From a marine gamma proteobacterium HTCC2143 (GTDB taxonomy: Bacteria > Pseudomonadota > Gammaproteobacteria > Pseudomonadales > Dasaniaceae), in contig AAVT01000004.1 in the NCBI GenBank assembly GCA_000169075.1, positions 170,697 through 234,696 on the forward strand: a stretch of 64,000 nt of DNA, in the 5' to 3' direction. Under the pieces are notes generated by a model that saw only the letters and a list, made by a program, of their open reading frames with translations, did not search any database and was not told the origin of the DNA. Shown here piece by piece: positions 30,996 to 40,720 of this stretch. Both the position numbers and the translations under genes were made by a program. Each line of letters begins with the position of its first letter. Position 1 is the first letter of the stretch.

Positions 30996-31779
30996 ATCAA
31001 AAATAAAAGCGTCGACTTAGGAAATAACCGAATAAGAGCATAACAAAGTCCATCACCCTCACACCGGCCGCGACAATGGGGCCCTTTATACCAAATGACA
31101 CCGTGGTGCAGCGCGTGGTGACGTTGTTTTGCACATGGCGTACAGACTGGCCTAAATCAAAGGTGAGCTTTTTGAGTCGCGCTTTCGGGGGTAAACCGGA
31201 CACGCGGCAGGTGATACTAGTATTGTATTGGCTAGGATAGCCTTGGTAGTGAGGGGCTCGCATGCGACGACGGCCTGACTTAGCCGATTCTTGCCCTTCG
31301 GGATTATCGCCAATGCCCTGACGCATTGTAAGAGCATTACGTTGTGAGAGGCCGGCGAATATGAACTCGGCTGTACGCTACGACCCGGTCCAATTAGCAC
31401 AGCGAATAAGTGGGGTAACACTTTGGAACTCCACCGAAGCGATATTATTTTTGATGCTCCTTAGTACTCGATCAAAACAGCATGGAAAAGAGCTGCCCTC
31501 GAAGATTGGTCGGGTCTCTATCCCGAGCTCCCAAGCTGAATTTTTTCCTGCGCTCTGGTGCTGACAGTTCCGGCCTTGACCTGTATCAATGCCCATGTTG
31601 CCAAGCAGTTGATAATGATCTCCGGCAGCCGCTCCGTTAATTATACGTGGGTACTAACGTTCCTTGTGTCGCTCTGGGCGGCCGCCAACCAATTAATGGT
31701 GTCGCTAGAAATCCTTGCGACTCTTCCTCTAAATGGGCATTGGCCACACGCTTAAATCCATTATTTCTTCGGGAAAGGC
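30996..31779. other. Gene-poor region
   Basis: 784 bp. Several frames of 60-110 codons exist on both strands, but none has a ribosome site, a recognisable motif or sensible composition, and they overlap one another. It may be decayed sequence. I see no terminal inverted repeats or transposase motif. Confidence 0.4.
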
Positions 31780-32499
31780 ATGGTTGTAAAGACGGTTAAT
31801 GAAAAGATAACTCAAACAGCATCCCCTCTCCAGTGGGTAAGAGTAGTGCTAGTGTATCTCTTAATCCCGCTGATTTTATTCATGTGCGCGGGGGATCTCA
31901 GCTGGTGGCAAGCTTGGCTATATACCCTGATGATTTTGGCCGCGGGTATTGGGGGGCGCATGTGGGCGGAGCAACGACATCCGGGTTTAACAGCCGAAAG
32001 ACAAAATATTGAATACATCCAAAGCGCAAAAGTCTGGGACAAAGTACTTGCTCCACTGATGGCGGTGAGTCTGGTATTTCCTGTAGTGATAGTTGCAGGG
32101 CTGGACCACCGCTATGACCGGTCCTTCGAATTTCAGCTGTGGCTCACCGTCAGTGGCTTTGTTGTTATCTTGTTCGGATACGCTTTCGCGGCATGGGCAT
32201 TGGCAGAGAACCGGTTTTTCTATAGCGTGGTGTGCATTCAGACAGATCGAGGGCATGTGGTGTGTGACAGCGGCCCCTACCAGTTTGTGCGGCACCCGGG
32301 TTATGCTGGAAATATTCTTGCACTGCTCGGTATTGTGCTTGCTCTGGGCTCGTTATGGTCACTGATCCCCGTGGCGATAGCATCAATGATCACAGTGATT
32401 AGAACCGTACTTGAAGATCAGACTTTACAGGAAGAGTTACCGGGCTATCGAGATTATGCACAACGCGTGCGCTATCGGTTGATTCCCGGTATATATTGA
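31780..32499 (+). CDS. Isoprenylcysteine carboxyl methyltransferase-family membrane protein
   Basis: 239 residues, about five membrane helices. The C-terminal signature is clear: GPYQFVRHPGYAGNIL (SAM-binding RHPxY motif), then EDQTLQEELPGYRDYAQRV and RLIPG. Members are integral SAM-dependent methyltransferases; the bacterial substrate is unknown. The start at 31780 lies only one base from GGGAAAGG, so translation may be weak, but no better in-frame start is near. Confidence 0.85.
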   Translation: MVVKTVNEKITQTASPLQWVRVVLVYLLIPLILFMCAGDLSWWQAWLYTLMILAAGIGGRMWAEQRHPGLTAERQNIEYIQSAKVWDKVLAPLMAVSLVFPVVIVAGLDHRYDRSFEFQLWLTVSGFVVILFGYAFAAWALAENRFFYSVVCIQTDRGHVVCDSGPYQFVRHPGYAGNILALLGIVLALGSLWSLIPVAIASMITVIRTVLEDQTLQEELPGYRDYAQRVRYRLIPGIY

Positions 32500-33053
32500 G
32501 AGACGGCTACCAGCGAATGTCCCGCGTCAACTCGATGTCACCGTCGAACAACTGTGCTAGCAAGGGAAAGACACTGAATCTGTCAGTGCTCATTTGGTGT
32601 TAATCCAACTCGGATCTTTTGAATGCGGTCTGCCTCTGATGCAATCGCCGCCAGCGGAATCGTTCGAGTTAAGTTATTCATCAAATATGCTACACATTTG
32701 TCAGAGACAAGGGTCCAGTTATAGACTTATTTTTAAACTAACGTATGCTTTGGCCCGTCAATTACTCTCTAAGTAACTGATCCGTTGTTAGGTTATTTAT
32801 AGCTGCAGTTTCAGCGTCAGTTTCTTACCGAGGATAAAACGCCTATTCATGATTTAGCGGTAGATGAATGGGTATGCCATAAAAACCTAGGTGCTTAAAT
32901 CCAGCCCCTGCATGGCACGGGCATCAAATGTTGTTGAAAGATACAAAACACGATGTCCTGATTAGACTCGCTGACCCTAGACAGTTCCGCCTTAGTTGAC
33001 GATGGCTTATAAGAGAACCACATTCAATTTAGATAACGAGGGCGCGGGTAGAA
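32500..33053. other. Intergenic, nothing recognised
   Basis: 554 bp with only short frames lacking ribosome sites. No promoter or terminator could be supported. Confidence 0.5.
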
Positions 33054-33878
33054 ATGACTAAAAAAGCGGTTTTAATTACAGGCGCATCCTCTGGTTTTGG
33101 AGAGGCTATCGCGCAGCATTTTTCTGAGCAGGGCGATTGTGTCATCGGCACAAGTCGTAAAACTGAATGGCCTGAAAACCTAGCTGACATTGGGCTTAAT
33201 AGGTTGCCACTGGATGTCTGCGAGGACACCTCAGTTGCGGCTTTGGGTGACTGGTGTGACACGCATAATTTTATCCCCGATGTTTTAATTTTAAACGCCG
33301 GCTATGGTTTTTCTGGTCCTATCGAAGAGACAACCATTGAACAGGCGAAAGCGCAGTTTGACACTAATTTTTTTGGTGTGCACCGAGTGGTACGTCAATT
33401 TTTACCTAAAATGCGCGCTCGAAAATCCGGTCATATTATTATTATTAGCTCTATTGGTGGCTTTATTTCTGTCCCATTTCAGGCGTTTTATTGTGCCTCT
33501 AAGTTTGCCGTGGAAAGCTATGGCGAGGCTCTGCGACGAGAGGTGATGGTGTTTGGAATAAACGTTAGCATGGTTGAGCCCGGCGATTACAAAACTAATT
33601 TTGGGCAAGCCAATGAAGCCAACCCAATACAAGCAAACAGCCCCTATGAGCCGCAATCATCACGGGCAATAGGGATTATGAGAAAGAGTGAAGATAGCGG
33701 TAGTGACCCTAAAGATATTGCAAGACTAGTGGGTCGGATTGCCGATACAAACGCTCCTCGCCTGCGCTACGTATCGGGTTCTCTTATTGAGCGTATTATT
33801 GTCCATGCCAATAATTTATTACCCAATAAAGTCATAGAGCACTTGGTGATGGCGGCTTACAAAGTCCCTAGAAAATAA
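33054..33878 (+). CDS. Short-chain dehydrogenase/reductase
   Basis: 274 residues, classical SDR. The nucleotide-binding motif is TGASSGFG (9-16), NAG at 81-83, and the catalytic set S133, Y146 and K150 (YCASK). The Arg/Thr-rich loop after strand 2 (GTSRKTEW) suggests NADP(H). Substrate unknown. It has a long C-terminal substrate segment (REVMVFGINVSMVEPGDYKT onward) as in sterol/retinol-type SDRs. It stands alone. Confidence 0.9.
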   Translation: MTKKAVLITGASSGFGEAIAQHFSEQGDCVIGTSRKTEWPENLADIGLNRLPLDVCEDTSVAALGDWCDTHNFIPDVLILNAGYGFSGPIEETTIEQAKAQFDTNFFGVHRVVRQFLPKMRARKSGHIIIISSIGGFISVPFQAFYCASKFAVESYGEALRREVMVFGINVSMVEPGDYKTNFGQANEANPIQANSPYEPQSSRAIGIMRKSEDSGSDPKDIARLVGRIADTNAPRLRYVSGSLIERIIVHANNLLPNKVIEHLVMAAYKVPRK

Positions 33879-33909
33879 GACCCTAGACGGCAACGCTGAC
33901 TAATTTCCC

Positions 33910-33945
33910 AACGTATCGCCAACGACCGCCGTTTTTGGCGACGTT
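33910..33945. repeat. Imperfect inverted repeat after the SDR gene
   Basis: AACG plus TCGCCA (33910-33921, two unpaired bases between) pairs with TGGCGACGTT (33936-33945). There is no T-run on either side, so it is not a convincing intrinsic terminator. Confidence 0.4.
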
Positions 33946-34087
33946 AATGCCCAGCATCCTCTCAAATCAGCGACTTACTCAGCGTTTGTAAAGGAATACG
34001 AGGCGCGGGTAAGCCTCTGAATCGGGGTTTTTCATCGCGCAACGAAAAACCAATTAATGCAGAAGTGATTAATCATTGGCCACGGAC

Positions 34088-34876
34088 TCAGTTGCCGACC
34101 TCCTTCTTCAGATACGCGCTCACCGCTTCCGTTGGGAAGGAGCCAAAGTGGCCGGGGTGCCATTGTTCAATTCCACCCAGTTCAAGTATCTCTCCTATCC
34201 GCCGCCGATTTTCCTCTAGGTCGCACATGAATAAATGTGTCGTTGGAGTTTCGTTGGCGACTATCCCGCCCCGAATCAAATCTCCTACAAAGGCATGTTG
34301 GCCGATCAGGATCACCAGCGACCCTGGCGTGTGTCCTGAGTGCGGAAGGATGCTCCCAGACATACCCAGTTCTGCAAGATCGATGACACCCGCATCCGTT
34401 GCGATTGTGCGATCAAGTTTAAAAACGGGATAGCGCGAACCTTCCAGTGTCATGCGCACGAAGTGTGCGGTTATCGACGTTGGACAAAGGTCGACATCGC
34501 CTCCTGCGTCGATCATCTTCTGATCAGCAGCACCACCGATTATTTGAATGCCGTGACGCTGCTGAAAATATGCCGCGGTCCCAGCGTGATCGATGTGGCC
34601 GTGTGTAAGAATTGCGTAATCTATGGTACCCGGATCGATTCCCGCTTCACGCATCAGTACTTCATAGCGGTCTTCGTCGCCTGGATTGCCGGCGTCGATC
34701 ATCAGGCGTCGATCATTTTCTTCAACGACGAAGACGTTCGCTGCGGCGACGTCGAGTCTAATGATCCGCCGGGTATCTGAATCCTCGATGATCGAAACTC
34801 GGTCACCAGAGCAGCCTGTCGCTACACTGCCTAGTATCGCGATGATACCTGCTAACTGCAAAAAGTGCTTATTCAT
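34088..34876 (-). CDS. MBL-fold metallohydrolase, lipoprotein
   Basis: 262 residues. The signal peptide ends in lipobox VATGC (C22), so it is probably anchored to a membrane on the periplasmic side. The metal-binding motif is H92-G-H94-I-D96-H97; further ligands are in PHSGHTPGS, GDLIRGG and WHPGHFGS. This is the glyoxalase II/lactonase-type arrangement; the substrate is unknown. ATG preceded by AAGGATGA. It lies 53 bp downstream of the flavin reductase on the same strand, probably the last gene of that operon. Confidence 0.87.
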   Translation of the reverse strand: MNKHFLQLAGIIAILGSVATGCSGDRVSIIEDSDTRRIIRLDVAAANVFVVEENDRRLMIDAGNPGDEDRYEVLMREAGIDPGTIDYAILTHGHIDHAGTAAYFQQRHGIQIIGGAADQKMIDAGGDVDLCPTSITAHFVRMTLEGSRYPVFKLDRTIATDAGVIDLAELGMSGSILPHSGHTPGSLVILIGQHAFVGDLIRGGIVANETPTTHLFMCDLEENRRRIGEILELGGIEQWHPGHFGSFPTEAVSAYLKKEVGN

Positions 34877-34929
34877 TCATCCTTTTCCTTCTTAGAGCTC
34901 GTGGGCTATTGCTTGGCAGATTCAACAGA

Positions 34930-36213
34930 CTAGCCCGGTTGGGCCGAATTTTTCCGCCAGCGTCGGTAGCGTCTAGTGAGTTGATTGGTTTTTATTTGAT
35001 CCGACAGGAGCGAGAAAAAAGGACTTATGTTGGTTTTAGGCGCCTTGCCCCGAGCCAGTCTGTTTAACTGCGCTTTGGTGACCGCCATAACGGCTAGCGC
35101 GGCAAAGGTCTTGTTCTTCCAATTCACGGTGGGTAAGTTCACTTCCAGCTCGGTGGTTTGCCACTGTTTCGGTAAATCGGGCTGGAATGCCATAGCTTGA
35201 GCTATTCCGAGCATTTCAACACCAATATCTGCGCTATCTTTCTCCAATGCCTCCAGCGCTACGGCACGGCGCAGAATCCCGCCTGTTACCATAATAGGCA
35301 TTTTTGCAACCTGGGCTATCTCTCGTGCAAAATCTACAAAGTACGCTTCTCTTCTTAGCGTCCTCTCGGTTTTTTCTCCCTCTTTCTCTGTAACCTTGCC
35401 TTGCATGGCGGGGCTCTCATAACTGCCGCCGGACAGCTCTACTAAATCGACACCCAGCTCATTGAGTCTTTGAACAACAGCTATAGCATCGTCCAGGTCA
35501 AATCCGCCTTTTTGAAAATCTGCCGAATTCAATTTAACCGAGATGCAAAAGTCTGAGCTTACCGATTGGCGCACTTGCTTTACGATCTCGACTAAGACAC
35601 GAGACCGATTGTTAATATCCCCGCCCCATTGGTCGGATCTTAAATTGGTCAGTGGCGACAAAAATTGACTGATTAGGTAGCCATGGGCCGCATGGATTTG
35701 AACACCCGTAAAGCCTGCGGCTTCCGCTTGTTTACTCGTGGCAACAAAGCGTTGGATGAGAGTTTCTATTTCTTGCTCTGTCATTCCTCGGGGCTGAGCG
35801 AACATATTCGAGAAGCTGCCCATATCCAGTGCTTTGTTTGAAGGCGAAAGCGCAGTTTCGCCCATGGCCGCGTAGACTTGACGCCCGGGATGATTTATCT
35901 GCATCCAGATGTGTCCGTCTTCAGGTTTGCCGACTTTTGCCCACTGTTTAAAGGATGCGAGGTTGGTGTCTTGCTGCAAAACAACACCGCCAGGGCCTGT
36001 CATAGCATCAGGGGCTACCATCACATTCCCAGTGAGTACCAAGCCAACGCCACCTTCGGCCCAGCTTTGGTACAACCTATACAGGCGCTTCCCTGGTATT
36101 TGACCTTCATCGCTCAGATTTTCTTCCATAGCTGCCTTGCACAGGCGGTTAGGAATGACTCTTCCATTGGGCAACGTGAGCGGTTCAAACAGTGCTGATG
36201 TTGATGTGTTCAT
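34930..36213 (-). CDS. Old yellow enzyme-family NADH:flavin oxidoreductase
   Basis: 427 residues, FMN-binding TIM barrel. Family marks are LFEPLTLPNGRVIPNRLCKAAME at the N-terminus, GFTGVQIHAAHGYLISQFLSP (catalytic HAAH) in the middle, and the phosphate-binding MVTGGILRR. Reduces activated C=C bonds of electrophiles such as enals or enones. It resembles the single-domain form without the C-terminal FeS/FAD part of dienoyl-CoA reductase. Between the hchA-like gene (80 bp) and the MBL lipoprotein (53 bp). Confidence 0.88.
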   Translation of the reverse strand: MNTSTSALFEPLTLPNGRVIPNRLCKAAMEENLSDEGQIPGKRLYRLYQSWAEGGVGLVLTGNVMVAPDAMTGPGGVVLQQDTNLASFKQWAKVGKPEDGHIWMQINHPGRQVYAAMGETALSPSNKALDMGSFSNMFAQPRGMTEQEIETLIQRFVATSKQAEAAGFTGVQIHAAHGYLISQFLSPLTNLRSDQWGGDINNRSRVLVEIVKQVRQSVSSDFCISVKLNSADFQKGGFDLDDAIAVVQRLNELGVDLVELSGGSYESPAMQGKVTEKEGEKTERTLRREAYFVDFAREIAQVAKMPIMVTGGILRRAVALEALEKDSADIGVEMLGIAQAMAFQPDLPKQWQTTELEVNLPTVNWKNKTFAALAVMAVTKAQLNRLARGKAPKTNISPFFSLLSDQIKTNQLTRRYRRWRKNSAQPG

Positions 36214-36293
36214 TGAGATTCTCTGTGATTAAATACGGTGGGACGAATAGTGGCGACTGTTTGCGACACTTTCTATTGCCAACTGGGCAATGC

Positions 36294-37154
36294 TTATTGT
36301 TCTTTTACTGCGTTTAGCAATGCTTTTGCCGCTAGCTTGCCTAACTCGTTGGCGGCGAGTGGGCTTGCGCCTGTAATCAGCTTTCTGTCCTGGCAGGTGG
36401 TGTTGTCTGCTTTAGTATTGACGATATTGACATCCAAGCTAGCCAATTTCTCGCTCAGTTCCCATGGTACTTGTCCCGGCAGATAGCCAATTTTTGGTGT
36501 CATCTTATCAACAGAGTGAGGGAACACCGCCATATTATATCCCGAATAGAGAAAGTTTTGATTATCCAGCGTAGTTGCTAACAATGCGGCGGGGCCGTGG
36601 CAAAGGGTGATGGTAAATAATGCGTTTTCATGGGCCCAATTCAGAACTTTTTGAACATTTTTATCCTCTGGAATCCCGAGCATCGCGCCATGACCCCCGG
36701 GTACAAATACCGCCGCATAGGATTCTGAGACTGACAATGCTTCATCCGCAAAGGTCTGCAGGCTGGTTGGCCGTTCAAAGCTCGATTTGTGGGTGCTATA
36801 AAGTGATTTAACATGTTCATCTTGGTCTGGAAACGCCCACATTTCGAAGACTGCCGGCTTGCCCGTCGGAGTGGCGATGTCAAAGTCAAAACCAGCATTG
36901 TGAAGATGTAACATTGGCAGTAAGGTCTCGACGGGGTGGTTTCCTGTCGAAAACAATGTGCCGTTTTTCATTGTCATGTTCTTTTGTTCAGTGCAAATCA
37001 CCAAAACCTTTGATTTTTTTCCTTGATATTTTGGGTATGAAATTTCTTCAAAATCGGTTTTCTTAACCGTCGCCAATTTTAAAGCAAGTTTAGAGGGTGA
37101 GTAAGAGCCGTCAGGCTCTACATTTGGGGCAATTCCCAACAATCTTTTTAGCAT
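36294..37154 (-). CDS. hchA: Hsp31/glyoxalase III-like DJ-1 superfamily protein
   Basis: 286 residues from the ATG at 37154 (AGAG ribosome site), similar to E. coli Hsp31 (283). The N-terminal block YSPSKLALKLA and GNHPVETLLPM, then the nucleophile elbow TLCHGPAALL with Cys-His, are Hsp31 marks. It converts methylglyoxal to lactate without cofactor and can act as a holdase. An upstream extension to 37217 has no support. Divergent from the LysR regulator, and probably first in an operon with the flavin reductase and MBL protein. Confidence 0.88.
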   Translation of the reverse strand: MLKRLLGIAPNVEPDGSYSPSKLALKLATVKKTDFEEISYPKYQGKKSKVLVICTEQKNMTMKNGTLFSTGNHPVETLLPMLHLHNAGFDFDIATPTGKPAVFEMWAFPDQDEHVKSLYSTHKSSFERPTSLQTFADEALSVSESYAAVFVPGGHGAMLGIPEDKNVQKVLNWAHENALFTITLCHGPAALLATTLDNQNFLYSGYNMAVFPHSVDKMTPKIGYLPGQVPWELSEKLASLDVNIVNTKADNTTCQDRKLITGASPLAANELGKLAAKALLNAVKEQ

Positions 37155-37226
37155 GATTATGTTCTCTAAATGAGCCCAGTGTGAACGAGTTCTTGTGAGT
37201 TTACTGGAAAAAATCAATGGTACGCA

Positions 37227-37280
37227 TTGACATCAAACTTGATTAGTCGTTAAACGGTCACTATATTGTTTCGCATATAG
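37227..37280. promoter_or_regulatory. LysR-type control site between hchA-like gene and regulator
   Basis: CTATAT (37261-37266) and ATATAG (37275-37280) form a perfect 6-bp inverted repeat with 8 bp between; the core fits the T-N11-A pattern of LysR operators. It lies 16 bp before the regulator ATG. A perfect TTGACA sits at 37227-37232 with a poor -10 (TTAAAC) 17 bp on. Confidence 0.5.
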
Positions 37281-37296
37281 AACCAATAGGAAAAAA

Positions 37297-38214
37297 ATGA
37301 AGCCAAAAGGGCAAGATATGCAAGGGTTAGTTCTTTTTTCTCACATCAATAGATTGGGGAGCCTCTCCGCTGCAGCGCAATTGCTAGGTATCAGTCGATC
37401 CTCTGTGAGCAAGCAACTGGCGGCATTGGAAAGGGAAATCGGTTCAAGATTATTCAATAGGACTACCCGTAAAATCGTCCTTACGGAAGTGGGTCGGCGG
37501 GTTCTACAAGAAGCGCACAAAGTAGAGTTAGCGCTCCAAACCGTTAACCATATTAGTGAGGATTTTCAGTCAGTAATAGCGGGTGACTTAAATGTTACTT
37601 GTGCCAGTGCCCAAGGACGTATGCACCTTGTGCCATTAATTACCAAGTTTCTTGCGCGTTACCCTGAAATCAACGTGAATTTGCAGTTGGAAGACCGAGT
37701 CGTCGATATGATTGCAGAGAACCTAGATATTTCCATTCGCATCGGTTACTTGCCAGATTCCACATTAATCGCTCGCAAACTCGGTGATTTATCAGGTGTC
37801 CTTTGCGCCAGTCCAGAGTATTTGAGCAATGCCCCCCCGCTGCAAACCCCTGCGGATTTATTGCACCACCGTTGTTTGTTTTACCGAAATGCAAAGCTGG
37901 GCATGAATTCATGGTCATTTATCAGTGATGAAGGCGAAGAGAGTGTTACGGTTTCGGGTCCATTATCCATCAACGATCCGGGCGCGCTGATATCGGCAGC
38001 GCTGGCACATGCCGGTGTTTTACTCATAGACAAAGGCTTATTGGGCGACACCATGCAAGATGGACGTTTAATACCTGTTTTGACCAGCTACCAATCCATT
38101 GGTACTTTACCCATGTATATCGTGTACCCTGAAAGAGAATTTATCCCCGCAAAAACGCGCGCCTTAGTTGATTTTCTTTTGGAAGAAATGCCTGCTGCCG
38201 TTCAGGGTCAGTAG
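37297..38214 (+). CDS. LysR-family transcriptional regulator
   Basis: 305 residues. N-terminal HTH (LFSHINRLGSLSAAAQLLGISRSSVSKQLAALEREI shortened here to its region, about residues 14-49) then the effector domain from about 95. The pattern matches the CrgA/AaeR-like subgroup. ATG preceded by AGGA. Divergent from the hchA-like operon with a shared 142-bp control region, so it probably regulates that operon and itself. Confidence 0.92.
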   Translation: MKPKGQDMQGLVLFSHINRLGSLSAAAQLLGISRSSVSKQLAALEREIGSRLFNRTTRKIVLTEVGRRVLQEAHKVELALQTVNHISEDFQSVIAGDLNVTCASAQGRMHLVPLITKFLARYPEINVNLQLEDRVVDMIAENLDISIRIGYLPDSTLIARKLGDLSGVLCASPEYLSNAPPLQTPADLLHHRCLFYRNAKLGMNSWSFISDEGEESVTVSGPLSINDPGALISAALAHAGVLLIDKGLLGDTMQDGRLIPVLTSYQSIGTLPMYIVYPEREFIPAKTRALVDFLLEEMPAAVQGQ

Positions 38215-38785
38215 GGATGCGCAATTCGCGGCACCGTACCTTAGAGTCGATTGAATCAAAGTGGTAGAGGGTTTAATTTCAGGCAGCCACCAAGCCGAAC
38301 AGGCCGGCTTTGAAACTGCGGCAATAGCCGTGATAGCCCGGGTTGTTAGCGGGTCATTCTTTTTGGCGGCTATGTCTAGCTATCAGTGTTGCGTCTCGTC
38401 CTGTAATAAAAATTTGAGGGGCGATGTTTACTGGGTGCAGCAGATCAGCTTAAATGGAGATTGGAGCCAGCGTCGCCACGGAGTGTCTACAATTTTTAGG
38501 GTCGCACTTTTATGACTATTTTCGCCGGTATCTTTGGCCGTGACAGAGCCAGAACAAGCGTCACTTGCTCTTTTTTATGCGAGTCTCGGTCCCTACCAAA
38601 ATTAAGCAAAAGCTGGATGGGCGGGAGGATGCTAAGAGAGGCAACCGCGAGGTTCTGTATAAGTTCCCTATAAACTGTATTACCCGGTCGACCGTAACGA
38701 TAAAACGACAATAGTGATAGGGTCTTATGGTTTTGGTGGCTAAAGGCTATGATTTTCAGTTTAAACCTAAGTCTTAAAGAGCGAA
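38215..38785. other. Intergenic, nothing recognised
   Basis: 571 bp. Frames of 84 codons (plus) and 102 codons (minus) lack ribosome sites and family resemblance. No terminator for the LysR gene was identified. Confidence 0.5.
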
Positions 38786-40378
38786 ATGGAAATGATAAAA
38801 GCACACCGTAGAACGATGCTTAAGTGGCTGGCAGCATTGACGCCGTTGTCACTGATGCCAAGAGCCCTCGCTGCTAGCACTGATGATATTAAGCATATTC
38901 TACCCACCGTGACTGATACTGTTTTTTCCATCTCTGTCTCTGTGGAAAAACCTAGACTTCAACTGCAGCTGTTGATTGATGGCAAAGCTGTAAAAGGTCA
39001 ACAAAAGGACAGTAGGGGCAGATTCTGGTCTTTTTTTGCCGATGATCTAAAACCCGATAACACCTATGAATTGCAATTATCCGATGAGGCCGGTGACCTT
39101 GGTCAGTCTTGGCCTCTGAAAACGTTCCCAGATCGCAATTCTGACCCGAAAAGTTTCAAACTCATGGCTTTTACCTGTGCCGGTGGGGGAGACGGGTTTG
39201 GTATTCCTTCACTGCAGTTTTTTAAACCGCATGCATTTCGTCAAAGGCTGTTCGAAGCTGGTTTAGCTAAAAATCCAGATGCGGTTATTGCTATTGGCGA
39301 CCATATATACTGGGACTTAGGTGGCAAAGAGCAGCCCTCCGTACTGAAACGCGCGAAATGGTTGAAGTACCTAACGCGCTGGAAAAACTACGGCAGTTTT
39401 AACAGAGATGAGCCGGTTCTTGGTACCAACAATGAGGATGTGTTGGTTCGCATTGGTGATGAGCAAATTTCAAATTTATACGGCACCCGTTTTAAGTCGA
39501 CGCCTGTCTACTTTGTCTCGGATGATCACGACTACTTCGAGAACGACGATGCGACACCAGACATTGTGACTTTTCCTCCCGATAATTTCAGTCGCGAGGC
39601 CCATCAAGTTGTCGCCGACTTATACTACCCCCCGCTACCCGGTGCGCCTGTCCCTGCGTGGAATAGAGCTTTTGGTACGCTGACTTATGGGCGTCTCTTC
39701 GAGGCTTCAATTTTTGACTGTGCAGGTTATTTAACCGTGGGAGATGATGCAAGGTTGATTCCTAATGTGGCTGAGGAATGGTTGATTCATCGCTTGAAAC
39801 AATCGCCTGCAAAACACTACGCTATGGTACCCAGTCATCCCTTTGGCTGGACTGCCGGAAAATGGCGGGAGTGGTACCCGGATGTAGTCGCTCCGGAAGG
39901 ATTTACCGGGGTGGTACTTAATGAACTTTTTGCTGAATCTCCCGGCAAAATGACCACCAAGGCACAAAAATATTTTTGGCAAAAAGGGTGGTGGAATCAG
40001 CACCAGAGATTACTCGATGCTTTAGTGAAACATCGCCAAGGGTCACGAATGATCTTCTCAGGTGATATTCACGCGCAGGGGGTCGTAAGCATCAGAGAAA
40101 GTGGAAAATTGATCTTGGAGGAGCCCGTTAAGTCATTTCTAGTGGGCCCAGTCAGTTCATCTGATGCAACGTGGCCATCAGCTGCACGAGGCTGTGCAGC
40201 TGCAGAGCCTGAATGGTTAAAGACGGATGAATTGATCAATACCCGCGAAGTGAATGGATTTACCATTTTCGAATTTGAAGAATCGTTTGCCAGAGCACAG
40301 CTGTTTGATTGTGGCGGTTATGATCGTAGTAAAGACGAGGATGGTCGTGTTCAAAGAGAGGTTGTTGTTGAAATTTAG
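38786..40378 (+). CDS. PhoD-like metallophosphatase, Tat-exported
   Basis: 530 residues. Twin-arginine signal HRRTMLKWLAALTPLS ending near ALA-A30. An N-terminal beta-sandwich (about 40-120) is followed by a PhoD/calcineurin-like domain: GDHIYWD (about 173), SDDHDYFEND (about 249), HPFGW and SGDIHAQG near the C-terminus supply metal ligands. Expected to hydrolyse phosphomono- or diesters in the periplasm. A second ATG two codons in (38792) is equally good. No Pho-box was seen upstream. Confidence 0.83.
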   Translation: MEMIKAHRRTMLKWLAALTPLSLMPRALAASTDDIKHILPTVTDTVFSISVSVEKPRLQLQLLIDGKAVKGQQKDSRGRFWSFFADDLKPDNTYELQLSDEAGDLGQSWPLKTFPDRNSDPKSFKLMAFTCAGGGDGFGIPSLQFFKPHAFRQRLFEAGLAKNPDAVIAIGDHIYWDLGGKEQPSVLKRAKWLKYLTRWKNYGSFNRDEPVLGTNNEDVLVRIGDEQISNLYGTRFKSTPVYFVSDDHDYFENDDATPDIVTFPPDNFSREAHQVVADLYYPPLPGAPVPAWNRAFGTLTYGRLFEASIFDCAGYLTVGDDARLIPNVAEEWLIHRLKQSPAKHYAMVPSHPFGWTAGKWREWYPDVVAPEGFTGVVLNELFAESPGKMTTKAQKYFWQKGWWNQHQRLLDALVKHRQGSRMIFSGDIHAQGVVSIRESGKLILEEPVKSFLVGPVSSSDATWPSAARGCAAAEPEWLKTDELINTREVNGFTIFEFEESFARAQLFDCGGYDRSKDEDGRVQREVVVEI

Positions 40379-40720
40379 ACCCTGTTTTTGTTTGGGGTAG
40401 CAAAAAAAATGCATGTAGGCTAAGTTCCCGCAACCGGCAGAGCGTTGCTGAAAGAAGACGGTAGACGCCTTTTGAACTGAGCGCAGATCCGTATCAATGT
40501 AGATTGGTATACCTAAGGTCGGCGGGATGATTTGGCTATCGATATATTGACTGCTGTGTGCATAATAAAGTAGAGCAGATCCGGAGGCTCGACCTAGCAC
40601 TTGCAGATCCTTGCGTCTATGGTTGGTCAGGCAAGTGCGCAGAGGGTTCTGTGAGAGATATGTTTGGACAGAATTGATGACCAGCACCGCACCTCGAAAA
40701 TTTTTAAGGCATTTAGTGAG
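40379..40720. other. Intergenic
   Basis: 342 bp. A minus-strand frame (40217-40687) gives 156 residues, partly protein-like (QIIPPTLGIPIYIDTDL), but it overlaps the PhoD-like gene end and has no ribosome site or known motif. I do not call it a gene. Confidence 0.4.

Noticed and set aside
31660..31695. Possible third copy of the 93-bp repeat (GGCGGCCGCCAAC)
   Set aside because: Only a short GC-rich similarity; the flanking bases do not align.
40217..40687. 156-codon minus-strand frame between the PhoD-like and M28 genes
   Set aside because: Overlaps the end of a confident gene, has no ribosome site and no recognised motif, although part looks protein-like.
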